64,000 nucleotides of DNA from Rhodanobacter sp. 7MK24 (GCF_014842995.1 NZ_JACYXL010000003.1:62001-126000); one strand, 5' to 3'. Shown: positions 16,945-25,337, counted from the stretch's first letter. A program made the numbers and translations. The notes: a model not told the origin generated them from the sequence alone.

Positions 16945-19212
16945 ATGGCACTTCACAAGACTCGCATAGCCTCCTTCATCGGCATGGCGCTGCTGGCATT
17001 CGGCGGCACCTGCGCGGCGGCGACCGCAGGCAGCGACGCGCGCCCGTGGATGAATCCCCGACTGTCGCCCGACCAGCGGGCCGAGCTGGTGCTGAAGGCG
17101 ATGACTCAGGACGAGAAGTTCCGCCTGATCCGCGTCGATTTCGGCGACACCGAGAACGGCCACGTCATGGCTCCGGGCGCATTGGGGTCCGCCGGCTACG
17201 GCCCGGCGATCGCGCGTCTGGGCCTCCCCGGCATCCAGGAAAGCGATGCCGGACTCGGCGTGGCCAAGCCGTTGAAGCTCGGTGCCACCGCGCTGCCTTC
17301 CGGCCTGGCGACGGCCGCCAGCTTCGACCCGACCGTGGCCTATGCCGGCGGCGCGATGATCGGCAGCGAGGCACATCGCCGCGGCTTCAACGTCATGCTG
17401 GCAGGCGGTGTGGACCTGGTGCGCGATCCGCGCAACGGCCGCAATTTCGAATACGCGGGCGAGGATCCGCTGCTGGCTGGCCAGATCGCCGGCAATGCCA
17501 TCGCCGGCATCCAGAGCCAGCACCTCGTTTCCACCATCAAGCATTACGCGTTCAACGACCTCGAGACCAACCGCAACGCGGTAAGCGCGAACATCGACAA
17601 GGCCTCCGCCCGCGAGTCCGACCTGCTCGCCTTCGAGATCGCCATTGCGGCCGGCCATCCGGGCTCGGTGATGTGCTCCTACAACCGCGTCAATGCGGTC
17701 TACGCCTGCGAGAACGACTGGCTGCTCAACGACGTGCTGAAGCGCGATTGGCACTACCCCGGCTTCGTGATGTCGGACTGGGGCGCCGTACACAGCGCCG
17801 CTAAATCCGCGCTGGCCGGCCTGGACCAGGAATCGGCCGGCGAGACCTTCGACAAGGAGGTGTATTTCGACAAACCGCTGCGCGCCGCAGTGACTTCCGG
17901 CGAGGTGCCGCAGTCGCGCATCGACGACATGGCGCGGCGCATCCTGCGCAGCCTGTTCGCGACTGGCGCCATCGACCATCCGGCCAAGCAGGCAGCCATC
18001 GATTTCGGCGCCGACCGCAAGGTGGCGCAACGCGCCGAGGAAGCCGGCGCGGTACTGCTGCGCAACCAGGACGCACTGCTGCCGCTGTCCGCTGCGCAAT
18101 CCGTGGCGGTGATCGGCGCCCACGCCGACAAGGGCGTGCTGACCGGTGGCGGTTCCTCCGCAGTGCAGTCGCCGCAAGGCAACGCGGTGCCTGGCCTTGC
18201 ACCCACCGACTGGCCCGGCCCACGCATCTACCAGCCCTCCGCGCCGTTGGCGGCGATCCAGCAGCGTGCACGCGGCACGGTGAGCTACGCCAGCGGCGAC
18301 GACATCGCCGCCGCCGCAAAGCTGGCTGCGCAAGCCAAGGTCGCGGTGGTATTCGTGGAGCAGTGGGCGGCGGAAAGTGTCGACACGCCGCACCTGACCC
18401 TGCCCGGCAACCAGGACGCGCTGGTCGAAGCCGTGGCCAAGGCCAACCCGCACACCATCGTGGTGCTGGAGAACAACGGCCCGGTGGCCATGCCCTGGCT
18501 GGCCAAGGTCGGCGCGGTGCTGGAAGCGTGGTACCCAGGCGCAGCCGGCGGCGAGGCCATCGCGCGCCTGCTCTACGGCGAAGTCGATCCGTCCGGTCGC
18601 CTGCCGCTGACCTGGCCGCGCGACGAATCGCAACTGCCGCGCCCGAAAATCCCCGGCGCCGTGCTCACCTCCATGGGCCAGCCGCCGCAAGGCCAACCGG
18701 CACAGGACGTGGACTACAACGTCGAAGGCGCCGACGTGGGCTACCGCTGGTACCAGCGCAAGCATCTTGAGCCACTGTTCCCGTTCGGCTACGGCCTCGC
18801 CTACACGCACTTCGATTACAGCGGCTTTGCACCGCGTGTGGCGAACGGCAAGGTCACCGCTTCGTTCACCGTGACCAACCGTGGCACGCGCGCGGGCGTG
18901 GACGTGCCGCAGCTCTACGTCACCCTGCCCGGCCCGAACGAAGTGCGTCGATTGGCCGGCTGGTGCCGCGTCGACCTCAAACCCGGCCAGTCCGCACACC
19001 TGACGGTGACCGCCGATCCGCGCCTGCTGGTGGACTTCGACCGCAAGAGCCAGCACTGGCAACAGCCCGCAGGCGATTACCAGCTGCAGCTGGGGCATTC
19101 GGCGACGTCGTTCCAGGGCGATGGCAAGGTGGCGTTGCCAGCGGCGAGCTGGGCTGCGGATGCATCGCCGGTCGGGACGGCGCAGCCTTGCGTGGCAAGC
19201 GGCGCGCCCTGA
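16945..19212 (+). CDS. GH3 beta-glycosidase, secreted
   Basis: 755 residues. A signal peptide ends CAAATA, followed by the GH3 N-terminal barrel with the nucleophile D278 in GFVMSDWG and substrate-binding KHYAFNDLETNR, the alpha/beta sandwich (about 355-560), and a C-terminal fibronectin-III-like domain (GYRWY, PFGYGLAYTHFDYSG). The domain order is that of periplasmic beta-glucosidases and xylosidases. It probably removes terminal beta-linked sugars from oligosaccharides entering by the receptor. ATG 16945 follows AAGGGAA; the open frame extends far upstream but only as a shadow of the previous gene. Exact linkage specificity is unknown. Confidence 0.93.
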   Translation: MALHKTRIASFIGMALLAFGGTCAAATAGSDARPWMNPRLSPDQRAELVLKAMTQDEKFRLIRVDFGDTENGHVMAPGALGSAGYGPAIARLGLPGIQESDAGLGVAKPLKLGATALPSGLATAASFDPTVAYAGGAMIGSEAHRRGFNVMLAGGVDLVRDPRNGRNFEYAGEDPLLAGQIAGNAIAGIQSQHLVSTIKHYAFNDLETNRNAVSANIDKASARESDLLAFEIAIAAGHPGSVMCSYNRVNAVYACENDWLLNDVLKRDWHYPGFVMSDWGAVHSAAKSALAGLDQESAGETFDKEVYFDKPLRAAVTSGEVPQSRIDDMARRILRSLFATGAIDHPAKQAAIDFGADRKVAQRAEEAGAVLLRNQDALLPLSAAQSVAVIGAHADKGVLTGGGSSAVQSPQGNAVPGLAPTDWPGPRIYQPSAPLAAIQQRARGTVSYASGDDIAAAAKLAAQAKVAVVFVEQWAAESVDTPHLTLPGNQDALVEAVAKANPHTIVVLENNGPVAMPWLAKVGAVLEAWYPGAAGGEAIARLLYGEVDPSGRLPLTWPRDESQLPRPKIPGAVLTSMGQPPQGQPAQDVDYNVEGADVGYRWYQRKHLEPLFPFGYGLAYTHFDYSGFAPRVANGKVTASFTVTNRGTRAGVDVPQLYVTLPGPNEVRRLAGWCRVDLKPGQSAHLTVTADPRLLVDFDRKSQHWQQPAGDYQLQLGHSATSFQGDGKVALPAASWAADASPVGTAQPCVASGAP

Positions 19213-19267
19213 CGCGTATCTTCAACGCTTCTGGCAACTTTCGAGTTGCTAGCGAGCTCCTTAGGTC

Positions 19268-19310
19268 TGCCTACGGTTCAAGGCAGACTTTGTCTGTCGG
19301 GCGTTAAAGT
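19268..19310 (+). repeat. Possible degenerate attC relic
   Basis: TGCCTACGGTTCAAGG, a GGCAGAC-TTT-GTCTGTC hairpin and GGGCGTTAAAG follow in the order of an attC site (R'' box, L'' box, stem, R' box). The R'' box has lost a base, the L' box is missing, and the R' box is not canonical. It sits just before the first gene of the possible cassette region. Confidence 0.35.
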
Positions 19311-19388
19311 AAAATTCGGAACAGAGATGCGCCTGTCGCTGATGAGCGTTGGGCGCATCATCGATGTGCGATCGAAGGGAAACGCCTC

Positions 19389-20066
19389 ATGAAAAGAACG
19401 GACATGGGTACGCTGACGCATTCGCGGCGACGGCAATGGGCATGGATGGGCGTCGTGGTCGCGAGCGCCCTGTTGGCGTCGACTGCCGCGTCGCAAGGCA
19501 CAGATGGCGTAGCGAACACCTATTACCCAGGGCCTAACGTCACTTACACGAATGAGGCTCCGTACAAGCTATTGATCACAGTGTCGCGGCCGACGAACGA
19601 CGACGCCGACGACCAATGGTTCGACTTCGTCCGGGCGGTTTTCCAGCGCTACGTATCGCCGACGGTATGGCCGGGCGCGTGGCCCGTGCTGGTCGGCCGC
19701 AGCGAAATGAGTGTGGGTTTGCGCGAGCGCGCAAACAACGTCTTCAAAGACTGGATTGCCGGCCGACGGCTGCAGCCTGGCGCCATCCTGGCCTTGGGCG
19801 GACCAAGCTCACGCGTCACCGCGGACACAATGATCAATAGCTTCAAGCACGCACCGCCAAACTGGGCCAAAGGCGCCACGCTCATGTTCATGGGATCCGC
19901 CGCCGACAAGGATCGCGTCTTCGCGGCACTCCGCCCGAGTGGCGCCACGTTGCGTTTCTTCGATCTAGACAGCGTGCAGGCGGCCACCCTCGAGCGGATC
20001 ATTCCACGTATCAAGGGGCCACTGCCGCCCGTACCGGCGCCACCGCCGCCGCCAAGAACGCATTGA
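19389..20066 (+). CDS. Secreted protein of unknown function
   Basis: 225 residues with a basic N-terminus and hydrophobic segment (WMGVVVASALLASTAASQG) consistent with a signal peptide, then a mixed domain containing WFDFVRAVFQRYVSP, LQPGAILALGGPSS and ATLMFMGSAADKDRVFAALRP, and a proline-rich tail. I do not recognise a family. The gene is preceded by a possible degenerate attC, so it may be an old cassette, but no attC follows it directly. Upstream GGGAAACG is a weak ribosome binding site. Confidence 0.65.
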   Translation: MKRTDMGTLTHSRRRQWAWMGVVVASALLASTAASQGTDGVANTYYPGPNVTYTNEAPYKLLITVSRPTNDDADDQWFDFVRAVFQRYVSPTVWPGAWPVLVGRSEMSVGLRERANNVFKDWIAGRRLQPGAILALGGPSSRVTADTMINSFKHAPPNWAKGATLMFMGSAADKDRVFAALRPSGATLRFFDLDSVQAATLERIIPRIKGPLPPVPAPPPPPRTH

Positions 20067-20434
20067 GCACGAGCGGGGGGCGCGATGCGAGGGCATCAAG
20101 CTTGCCGTAGTCAGGATTCAGAGTGACCTAAAAAACGCCAAATACTCTTTTTGCCCTGGCGTAACCTGCGCAAGAGACCATCTCGCGCCAAGCTGACAGG
20201 GTCAACTTTGGAAAAGTCCGTCCGGACATCCCTGCAGATTGGGACGGATAAGACATGGCACCAGGGAAAAAAGATTGCGTGCTGCGTAACGCACGATGCC
20301 GATACCGGCGCATGGGGTAAAGACTTGATCTCGTGTAGGATTTAGGCGAAGGAAGGGGACGACGGGCGCTGAACATCCCATGCATATTGGCGAATCGAGG
20401 CTTTACTGAGGCGTTAGCCGCAAGGGGGAAAGCC
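20067..20434 (+). other. Gene-free stretch ahead of the cassette array
   Basis: 368 bases, AT-richer than the surroundings. The only long frame is an antisense one with shadow composition. It contains GGGTCAACTTTGG at 20199-20211, related to the dispersed repeats, and ends with GCGTTAGCC at 20411-20419, which looks like the right end (R' box) of an attC or an attI-like junction. No integrase gene or attI was recognised. Confidence 0.5.
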
Positions 20435-20707
20435 ATGAAGCGACTCGGCTTATTGTTTGCGACAGCAGCCACGCTTGTGCTCGCAACCGGATCGGCGCAT
20501 GCCAATTGCGAGGATGGACACTGGGTTCAGTCTGTATCCTCTGACGGCGCTATCGTCGTACTTGAAGACGGCTCCGTATGGGAGATCGACCCAGCTGATC
20601 AAGTCGATACTGCGCTCTGGCTCCCCACCACTAACATAGTCGCGTGTGACGACAAACTCATCGACACAGACGATAACGAGATCGCAGCAGCTACACGCAT
20701 CAAGTGA
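20435..20707 (+). CDS. Cassette gene 1: small secreted protein
   Basis: 90 residues: a signal peptide (KRLGLLFATAATLVLATGSAHA) and a short acidic domain, NCEDGHWVQSVSSDGAIVVLEDGSVWEIDPAD, rich in short beta strands, with two cysteines that could pair. It resembles small secreted unknowns found in cassettes; no function can be given. ATG 20435 follows AAGGGGGAAAGCC, a good ribosome binding site. The gene ends 4 bases before the first attC, so it is clearly the payload of that cassette. Confidence 0.72.
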   Translation: MKRLGLLFATAATLVLATGSAHANCEDGHWVQSVSSDGAIVVLEDGSVWEIDPADQVDTALWLPTTNIVACDDKLIDTDDNEIAAATRIK

Positions 20708-20711
20708 CAGT

Positions 20712-20768
20712 GGCTAACAATTCGTTCAAGGCGGGCGGCTTTGCCGCCGCTTAACTCCTGCGTTAGGC
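20712..20768 (+). other. attC site 1
   Basis: The left box GGCTAAC pairs with the right box GTTAGGC. Internal boxes GTTCAAG and CTTAAC flank the stem GGCGGC-TTT-GCCGCC. The right box matches consensus GTTRRRY; the left box has one mismatch. Recombination is expected after the G of GTTAGGC. Confidence 0.88.
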
Positions 20769-20773
20769 AGCAG

Positions 20774-21253
20774 ATGCGGAACTCCGTAATCTTGATAGTT
20801 CCATTTCTGTTCTTTGTGCCGCCTGCAATGCGGGCGACACCGGAACCGGCATCACCATGCGCATCTTTCCGTGCATTCGCCGCGTCGGTACAGAAAGGTC
20901 AAACCGAGAGCATCGAATTCCACACGTCTTGGCTCGCGGACTTCAAGGATGGCAATCCCAAAGCCATAGGTGCCTTCACGCGGTGTTTCGATCGAGGCTA
21001 TGCACCGGGCCACGCCGTTTGTAGCTACCTTTCAAAAAATGGCGCTGTGGAATTTGCTGGCGACAACGCAAGACAGGCTTTGGCCTGCCTGTTGCCAGGC
21101 ACACGCTTTGGCCAACATGATCTAGCCTTGGAAGCTTTAGACGTTTCTTTTTACTTCGGCACACCGCAGCGTGGCAGCAACATGACCATTCGCTTCGAAT
21201 CTGACCAAAAGATGGGTGGCATGGTCCTCACAATCATTGCGGATGGTTACTAG
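20774..21253 (+). CDS. Cassette gene 2: secreted protein of unknown function
   Basis: 159 residues with a hydrophobic N-terminal signal (NSVILIVPFLFFVPPAMRA) and a domain with four to five Cys (SPCASF, TRCFDRG, AVCSYL, LACLLPG), suggesting a disulfide-stabilised extracytoplasmic fold. No family was recognised. The ATG at 20774 lies only five bases after the attC right box, with AGGCAG as a poor ribosome binding site partly inside attC. The gene ends 10 bases before attC site 2. Codon use is more AT-rich than in the flanking chromosomal genes. Confidence 0.72.
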   Translation: MRNSVILIVPFLFFVPPAMRATPEPASPCASFRAFAASVQKGQTESIEFHTSWLADFKDGNPKAIGAFTRCFDRGYAPGHAVCSYLSKNGAVEFAGDNARQALACLLPGTRFGQHDLALEALDVSFYFGTPQRGSNMTIRFESDQKMGGMVLTIIADGY

Positions 21254-21263
21254 CCATGCTGCT

Positions 21264-21320
21264 GTCTAACAACTCGTCCGAGGCGGACGCCTCCGGTGCC
21301 GCTTAACTCAAGCGTTAGGC
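21264..21320 (+). other. attC site 2
   Basis: GTCTAAC (perfect RYYYAAC) and GTTAGGC (perfect GTTRRRY) bound a 57-base site with internal CTTAAC and the stem GGCGGACGCC-TCC-GGTGCCGC. This is the best of the three sites. Confidence 0.9.
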
Positions 21321-21336
21321 TCCTCACAAGAACTCC

Positions 21337-21906
21337 ATGAGCGATCCGACACTTACCTTTTCAAGTCAAGCAGAGTGGGAGTCCTGGCTTGAGCTCAACG
21401 GAAGCTCCGCAGCGGGCGCCTGGCTTCGCCTGGCAAAAAAAACTGCCGAGCGACCAACGATCTCCTATGCCGAGGCAGTCGAGAGCGCTCTTTGTCACGG
21501 CTGGATTGACGGTCAGAAGAAAGCGGAAAATGAACACCATTGGCTGCAACGATTCACGCCTAGAACAGCAAAAAGCATCTGGTCCAAGATCAACAAGGCA
21601 AAAGCTGAAATCCTAATCACCGCGGGAAGAATGCATCCTACTGGACTGCGCGAGATCGAGCGAGCCAAGCAAGATGGACGCTGGGATGCGGCATATTCAT
21701 CAGCGAGTACATCTATCGTCCCTGACGACTTGCAACAAGCCCTTGAGGCCAATAAAAAGGCTAAGGCATTTTTTGCAACACTAGACAGTCAGAACCGATA
21801 TGCCATTTTGTTCAGGATTCAGAATGTCAAAAAGGCAGAAACCCGCGCCAAAAAAATTGCTGGGTTCATCGAAATGCTGGCCAATGGCAAAAAAATTCAC
21901 CCGTAG
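21337..21906 (+). CDS. Cassette gene 3: YdeI/OmpD-associated family protein
   Basis: 189 residues matching the YdeI (bacteriocin-protection/OmdA) family: LTFSSQAEWESWLELN, the ISYAEAVESALCHGWIDGQKK block, FTPRTAKSIWSKINKAKAE and the Lys-rich end KAETRAKKIAGFIEML. Members are small cytosolic proteins; some are reported to affect envelope-stress or bacteriocin tolerance, with unknown biochemistry. Composition is clearly foreign (several 60-base lines at 40-50% G+C, and poly-A runs). It starts 16 bases after attC site 2 and ends 8 bases before attC site 3. Confidence 0.85.
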   Translation: MSDPTLTFSSQAEWESWLELNGSSAAGAWLRLAKKTAERPTISYAEAVESALCHGWIDGQKKAENEHHWLQRFTPRTAKSIWSKINKAKAEILITAGRMHPTGLREIERAKQDGRWDAAYSSASTSIVPDDLQQALEANKKAKAFFATLDSQNRYAILFRIQNVKKAETRAKKIAGFIEMLANGKKIHP

Positions 21907-21914
21907 CGCCAGTG

Positions 21915-21972
21915 GCCTGACAATGCATTCAAGGTGAACGCCTTCGGCGTCACCTGAACCCCGGCGTTGACC
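21915..21972 (+). other. attC site 3 (diverged)
   Basis: GCCTGAC and GTTGACC bound a 58-base site with TTCAAGGTGAACGCC-TTC-GGCGTCACCTGAA as stem. The boxes show GAC in place of AAC and a C at the third purine position, so the site is diverged but still symmetric. Confidence 0.72.
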
Positions 21973-22229
21973 GTCCGCCCTTGGCCAATTCGAGCCCGCG
22001 TGCCATGCGGATCAGAGTGCCGGCGAGCCGATCATGACCGACAGGTTCAAGTGATCAATTTCATCGGCATGCACAGCAAGAATGTCAGCAAGCCTGTCAA
22101 GGTCCCTGCCGATCCAAAGAGGATGCTGATTGGGAGGCATGGTGTGCAAGATTGCATAGCCAACCGCACGGAAGTGGGCATGATCGACATGGCAGGCATT
22201 GCGTTTCTCACCAAGAGGCAACCAAGCAT
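21973..22229. other. Short unassigned stretch after the last attC
   Basis: 257 bases with open frames on both strands (plus to 22284; minus 22221 to 22012, starting MPLGEKRNACHVDHAHF). Neither has a ribosome binding site or a family I recognise. It could be a decayed cassette or spacer. Confidence 0.35.
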
Positions 22230-22610
22230 ATGCACCATTCCAGACTCTGTGCCGTGCTCATCGATTGCAATGTTCCCGATGTAGATGAGGCCGCGGGCTT
22301 CTGGGCCGAAGCATTGGGACGCCCCATAGATCCCGATCATCCGGGTACGCGCGGCAACTACCGCATGCTGGAGACGCCACCCGACGAGCCCATCGTGCAA
22401 ATTCAACGCGTCACCCACGAGAGCAGGGTGCACATCGACATTGAGACGGATGACATTCCTGCAGAGGTGCTTCGTCTGGAAAAGCTGGGCGCCACGGTCG
22501 TCAGCCGCCTTGAACGTTGGGTGGTGATGCAGGCTCCCACCGGGCAACGATTCTGCGTGGTGCGTGTGCAGCGCCCGGGATTTCCCAAAAACGCCAATCG
22601 CTGGGACTAG
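22230..22610 (+). CDS. VOC-family protein (glyoxalase-like)
   Basis: 126 residues: LCAVLIDCNVPDVDEAAGFWAEALGRPIDPDHPGTRGNYRML opens a VOC/glyoxalase-like domain. VHIDIETDDIPAEVLRLEKLGATVV and APTGQRFCVVRVQ complete it, as in Glyoxalase_6-type proteins. ATG 22230 lies 12 bases after an AGAGG. It follows the cassette array on the same strand, but no attC was found after it and its base composition is like the host's, so I place it outside the array. Confidence 0.8.
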   Translation: MHHSRLCAVLIDCNVPDVDEAAGFWAEALGRPIDPDHPGTRGNYRMLETPPDEPIVQIQRVTHESRVHIDIETDDIPAEVLRLEKLGATVVSRLERWVVMQAPTGQRFCVVRVQRPGFPKNANRWD

Positions 22611-22736
22611 GTCTCTTGCCCGTCAGATAAGCGCATCGAGTCCCTAAAGACGGTTTGCGTCCGGGCATGCAGCGCCCACGCTTGAGTGGCGGAACAACTC
22701 ACCGCGCGTCATCTCTCGAAATCGATGTTGCCGGCT

Positions 22737-23177
22737 TCAGCGTTCGCTGCGATCAATCCGCTCCAGGATGCGGCGAAGATGTGCGAGGTCGGTCTTGGAG
22801 AGCGCCTGGAAGGCCGCCGGAGCGTCGTCGCGCACGGTGCTGTGGATCCGGTCGACGATCTGTCGTCCCGTACGTGTGAGTGACACCAGTTTCGCGCGCC
22901 GGCTTTCCGGGTGCGGCTGCCGCTCGACGAGGCCGCGGCCCTCCAGGTCGTTCACCGCCACCGTGGTGGCCGGCGCATCGCTGCCGGTGTCATCGGCGAT
23001 CTGCTTCAGGGTCATGGGCGCCTCTTCCAGCCGCCACAGGATGCGCACGCGGCTGAAGGGCAATCCGGTGGCCTCGCCCACTTTGCGCCGCCATTCGCGG
23101 CGCGTTTCCCACACCAGACCGACCATCAACTGCCAGAGGGCATCGGCCTCGCTGCCACCGCTGGTGTGTCGGATCAT
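22737..23177 (-). CDS. MarR-family transcriptional regulator
   Basis: 146 residues with the winged-helix core of MarR proteins: LPFSRVRILWRLEEAPMTLKQIADDTGSDAPATTVAVNDLEGRGLVERQPHPESRRAKLVSLT. The DxR-type wing ESRRAKLVSLT is present. Dimeric repressors of this type respond to small hydrophobic compounds. The ATG at 23177 overlaps the stop of the upstream efflux gene (ATGA), so I reject the longer N-terminal extension to 23303. It presumably represses the pump operon at the boxes near 24.6 kb. Confidence 0.9.
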   Translation of the reverse strand: MIRHTSGGSEADALWQLMVGLVWETRREWRRKVGEATGLPFSRVRILWRLEEAPMTLKQIADDTGSDAPATTVAVNDLEGRGLVERQPHPESRRAKLVSLTRTGRQIVDRIHSTVRDDAPAAFQALSKTDLAHLRRILERIDRSER

Positions 23178-24616
23178 GCGGTCGCTCCAGCCGGCGTTTC
23201 TTCCAGCAAGTGTGCCGCGTGGCGCGTCGTCTCGTGCGCCCAGCGCGTGCTGGACAGCCAACCAAGCAGCAACACGATGATCCCGCCGCCGGTGATGAGC
23301 CACCAGAAGGGATGCGATGCCTCCGCGAAACCTTCATGGATATGCGCGCCAAGGATGGTGCCGGCGAGTGCCACGCCGAGCGACGCGCCGATCTGCCGGC
23401 TGGTGGATGCCACGGCCGCGGCGAGACCGGCCTGCGCCTTAGGCATGCCGGATACCGCCGTATTGGTGATGGGTGCATTCACCATGCCGAAGCCGACGCC
23501 GAAGATAGCGTAGGTCAGCAAGAGCAGCGGCAACGGCGTCGTTGCCGTCAGCTGTGTCATCAGCAGCGCGCTGGCAATGGTGGCCATGCCGGAAACGAGC
23601 AAGGACGGTCGCGTCCCGTACGTGCCAATGAGTCTCCCGGAAAATGGCGAGCAGAGAATGGTTGCCAGGGCGAGCGGCAGCGTGCACAGGCCGGTGTGGA
23701 AGGCCGATAGCCCCCGCACTTCCTGCAGATAAAGCGCGTTGAGGAAGAGGAAGCCGGAGAACGCGGAGAAGCTGCACACCGCGATCAGGGTCGCGCCGCT
23801 GAATGGTGCGCTCCTGAAAAAGCGCACATCGATCAGCGGTTCGCGACGGCGCGGCTCGTAGACGAGCAAGGCGACCAGCGAAAGCGCGGCCGCGGTGAAG
23901 AAGCCGATGATCGTCGTCGAGCCCCACCCCGCCTGGTGACCTTCGATGACCGCATAGGTCACGCTCGCCAGCAAAGCGAACACGAGCAGTTGCCCGACCG
24001 GATCGACGCGGCGCGGACGCGGCGCCTTCGATTCCGGGATGTAGCGCATCGCCAGCACCATCGCCGCGGCGCCCACAGGCAGGTTCACCCAGAAAATCGA
24101 ACGCCAGCCGACGCTCTCGGTCAGTGCGCCACCGATCACGGGACCGATTGCCATCGACACGCCGGCCACCGCGCCCCAGATGCCGATGGCGCGCGCCCTG
24201 GCCTTGGGCTCGTGGAACGTGTTGGCGATGATCGACATGGCCACCGGGTTGAGCATCGTGGCGCCCAGTGCCTGGACGATGCGGAACGCGACCAGTCCGT
24301 GGATGTTCGGTGCGACGCTGCACAACAGCGAGCCGAGCATGAACAGCGCCATGCCCGAGAGGAACACGCGGCGCCGCCCGAAGCGATCGGCCATCGACCC
24401 GGCCAGCATGAGCAGGCTCGCTACCACCAGGGTGTAGGCATCGATCACCCATTGCAGCCCGGAGATCGAGGCAGCCAGATCGTGCCGGATCGAAGGCAGC
24501 GCGACGTTCACGATGGTGGCGTCCATGGCCACCATCAAAAGGCTCAGGCAGCAGATGCCGAGGATGAAGTTCGGGTGGGTTTCGGCCCGATGGCCGGCAG
24601 CAATAGTTGTATTCAT
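23174..24616 (-). CDS. DHA2-type (EmrB/QacA) MFS drug efflux pump
   Basis: 480 residues, about 14 membrane helices. Visible DHA2 signatures are MVAMDATIVNVALPSI (motif D1), LAGSMADRFGRRRVFL (motif A) and GAVAGVSMAIGPVIGGAL (motif C, antiporter). Proton-driven export of drugs or organic compounds from the cytoplasm is expected. It is first in a two-gene operon with its MarR repressor, overlapping by four bases. Repeated CAACTATTG boxes surround its start codon and would place repressor over promoter and initiation region. Confidence 0.92.
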   Translation of the reverse strand: MNTTIAAGHRAETHPNFILGICCLSLLMVAMDATIVNVALPSIRHDLAASISGLQWVIDAYTLVVASLLMLAGSMADRFGRRRVFLSGMALFMLGSLLCSVAPNIHGLVAFRIVQALGATMLNPVAMSIIANTFHEPKARARAIGIWGAVAGVSMAIGPVIGGALTESVGWRSIFWVNLPVGAAAMVLAMRYIPESKAPRPRRVDPVGQLLVFALLASVTYAVIEGHQAGWGSTTIIGFFTAAALSLVALLVYEPRRREPLIDVRFFRSAPFSGATLIAVCSFSAFSGFLFLNALYLQEVRGLSAFHTGLCTLPLALATILCSPFSGRLIGTYGTRPSLLVSGMATIASALLMTQLTATTPLPLLLLTYAIFGVGFGMVNAPITNTAVSGMPKAQAGLAAAVASTSRQIGASLGVALAGTILGAHIHEGFAEASHPFWWLITGGGIIVLLLGWLSSTRWAHETTRHAAHLLEETPAGATA

Positions 24617-24657
24617 TCAACTATTGTTTTTCAACAATTGTTTTTAGTCAACTATTA
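24601..24657. promoter_or_regulatory. Repeated MarR-type operator boxes
   Basis: CAATAGTTG at 24601-24609 is the exact inverse of CAACTATTG at 24618-24626; CAACAATTG follows at 24632-24640 and CAACTATTA at 24649-24657. Box starts are 14-17 bases apart and straddle the efflux-pump start codon (24614-24616). The AT-rich run would also contain the promoter. Confidence 0.65.
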
Positions 24658-24745
24658 AATCTGCGCTACGAGATGACCCAAGGCGCTGGCGACCCTCGCC
24701 TTCGCCCCGATCCTGATCAGCTGCACCGGCCTCGCCCGCGCGCGA

Positions 24746-25279
24746 TCAGGCAGGAGCGTACGTCAACCGGATCACGTCACCGACGATCAAATCGCTGGCC
24801 ACCAGACGCAAACGCGAGCGCCGACCGGCGAAGAACGGCTTGCCATGGCCAACCACGATGGGGTGCAGATAGATTCGATATTCATCGATGAGACCAAGCT
24901 CGGCCAGGCTCCGCGCCAGTTCCGAGCCGGCGACCTCGACTTCGCCGGCAAGCTCGGCCTTCAGTCGCCGCACCGCCGTCTCGACGTCAGCGGAAATGAG
25001 GGAGGCATTGGATCCGACCGACTCCAACGAGCGCGACACGACCCATTTCGGCTTGCGCTGCCATGCCGCCGCATAGTCGCGTTCGTCCGCGTCCCAATCG
25101 GGCGAGTCTTCGTCCCAATAGCGCATGACTTCGTACATGCGGCTGCCGTACAGCATGCCCGTCAGGTTGCGCACTCGTTCCGTGAAGTGGCGAAAGAGCG
25201 CCGCATCGGGCGGCCCGAACGCCTGGTGGTCGATATAGCCATCCAGCGACTGGTTCATTTCGGTTACAAACTTCGCCAT
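24746..25279 (-). CDS. DHFR/RibD-fold reductase, copy 1
   Basis: 177 residues of the RibD C-terminal/dihydrofolate-reductase-like family: TEMNQSLDGYI at the N-terminus, MLYGSRMYEVMRYW in the middle, and EVEVAGSELARSLAELGLIDEYRIYLHPIVVGHGKPFF near the end. These bind NADPH, but most have no known substrate. The start at 25279 (MAKFVTEM) is preceded by GGGGG; the frame continues upstream but without homology. It lies 58 bases downstream of a second member of the same family. Confidence 0.85.
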   Translation of the reverse strand: MAKFVTEMNQSLDGYIDHQAFGPPDAALFRHFTERVRNLTGMLYGSRMYEVMRYWDEDSPDWDADERDYAAAWQRKPKWVVSRSLESVGSNASLISADVETAVRRLKAELAGEVEVAGSELARSLAELGLIDEYRIYLHPIVVGHGKPFFAGRRSRLRLVASDLIVGDVIRLTYAPA

Positions 25280-25337
25280 GAGAGACCCCCGTGCGGACAC
25301 CAAGGCGTATGCAGGCTGATTGATGTCTGGGACGTAT

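Larger units (their letters stand above)
20411..21972 (+). mobile_element. Integron gene-cassette array without integrase (CALIN)
   Basis: Three complete attC-like sites of 57-58 bases (20712, 21264 and 21915) alternate with three small plus-strand genes, and an R'-like GCGTTAGCC lies at the left border. Each gene starts 6-17 bases after a right box and ends 5-11 bases before the next left box, the layout of integron cassettes. Base composition drops to roughly 40-57% G+C in several lines of the third gene. No intI is present in the window, so this is a cassette cluster lacking its integrase, or the distal end of a larger array. Confidence 0.82.

Noticed and set aside
16753-19098. 781-codon open frame antisense to the GH3 gene
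   Set aside because: Shadow of a well-defined GH3 enzyme with visible catalytic motifs.
20128-20505. 125-codon minus frame overlapping the first cassette gene
   Set aside because: It runs antisense across the attC-like border and the signal-peptide gene; composition is random.
22012-22221. 69-codon minus frame MPLGEKRNACHVDH...
   Set aside because: Reads better than most shadows but has no ribosome binding site, no recognised family and competes with an equally long plus frame; left as unassigned.
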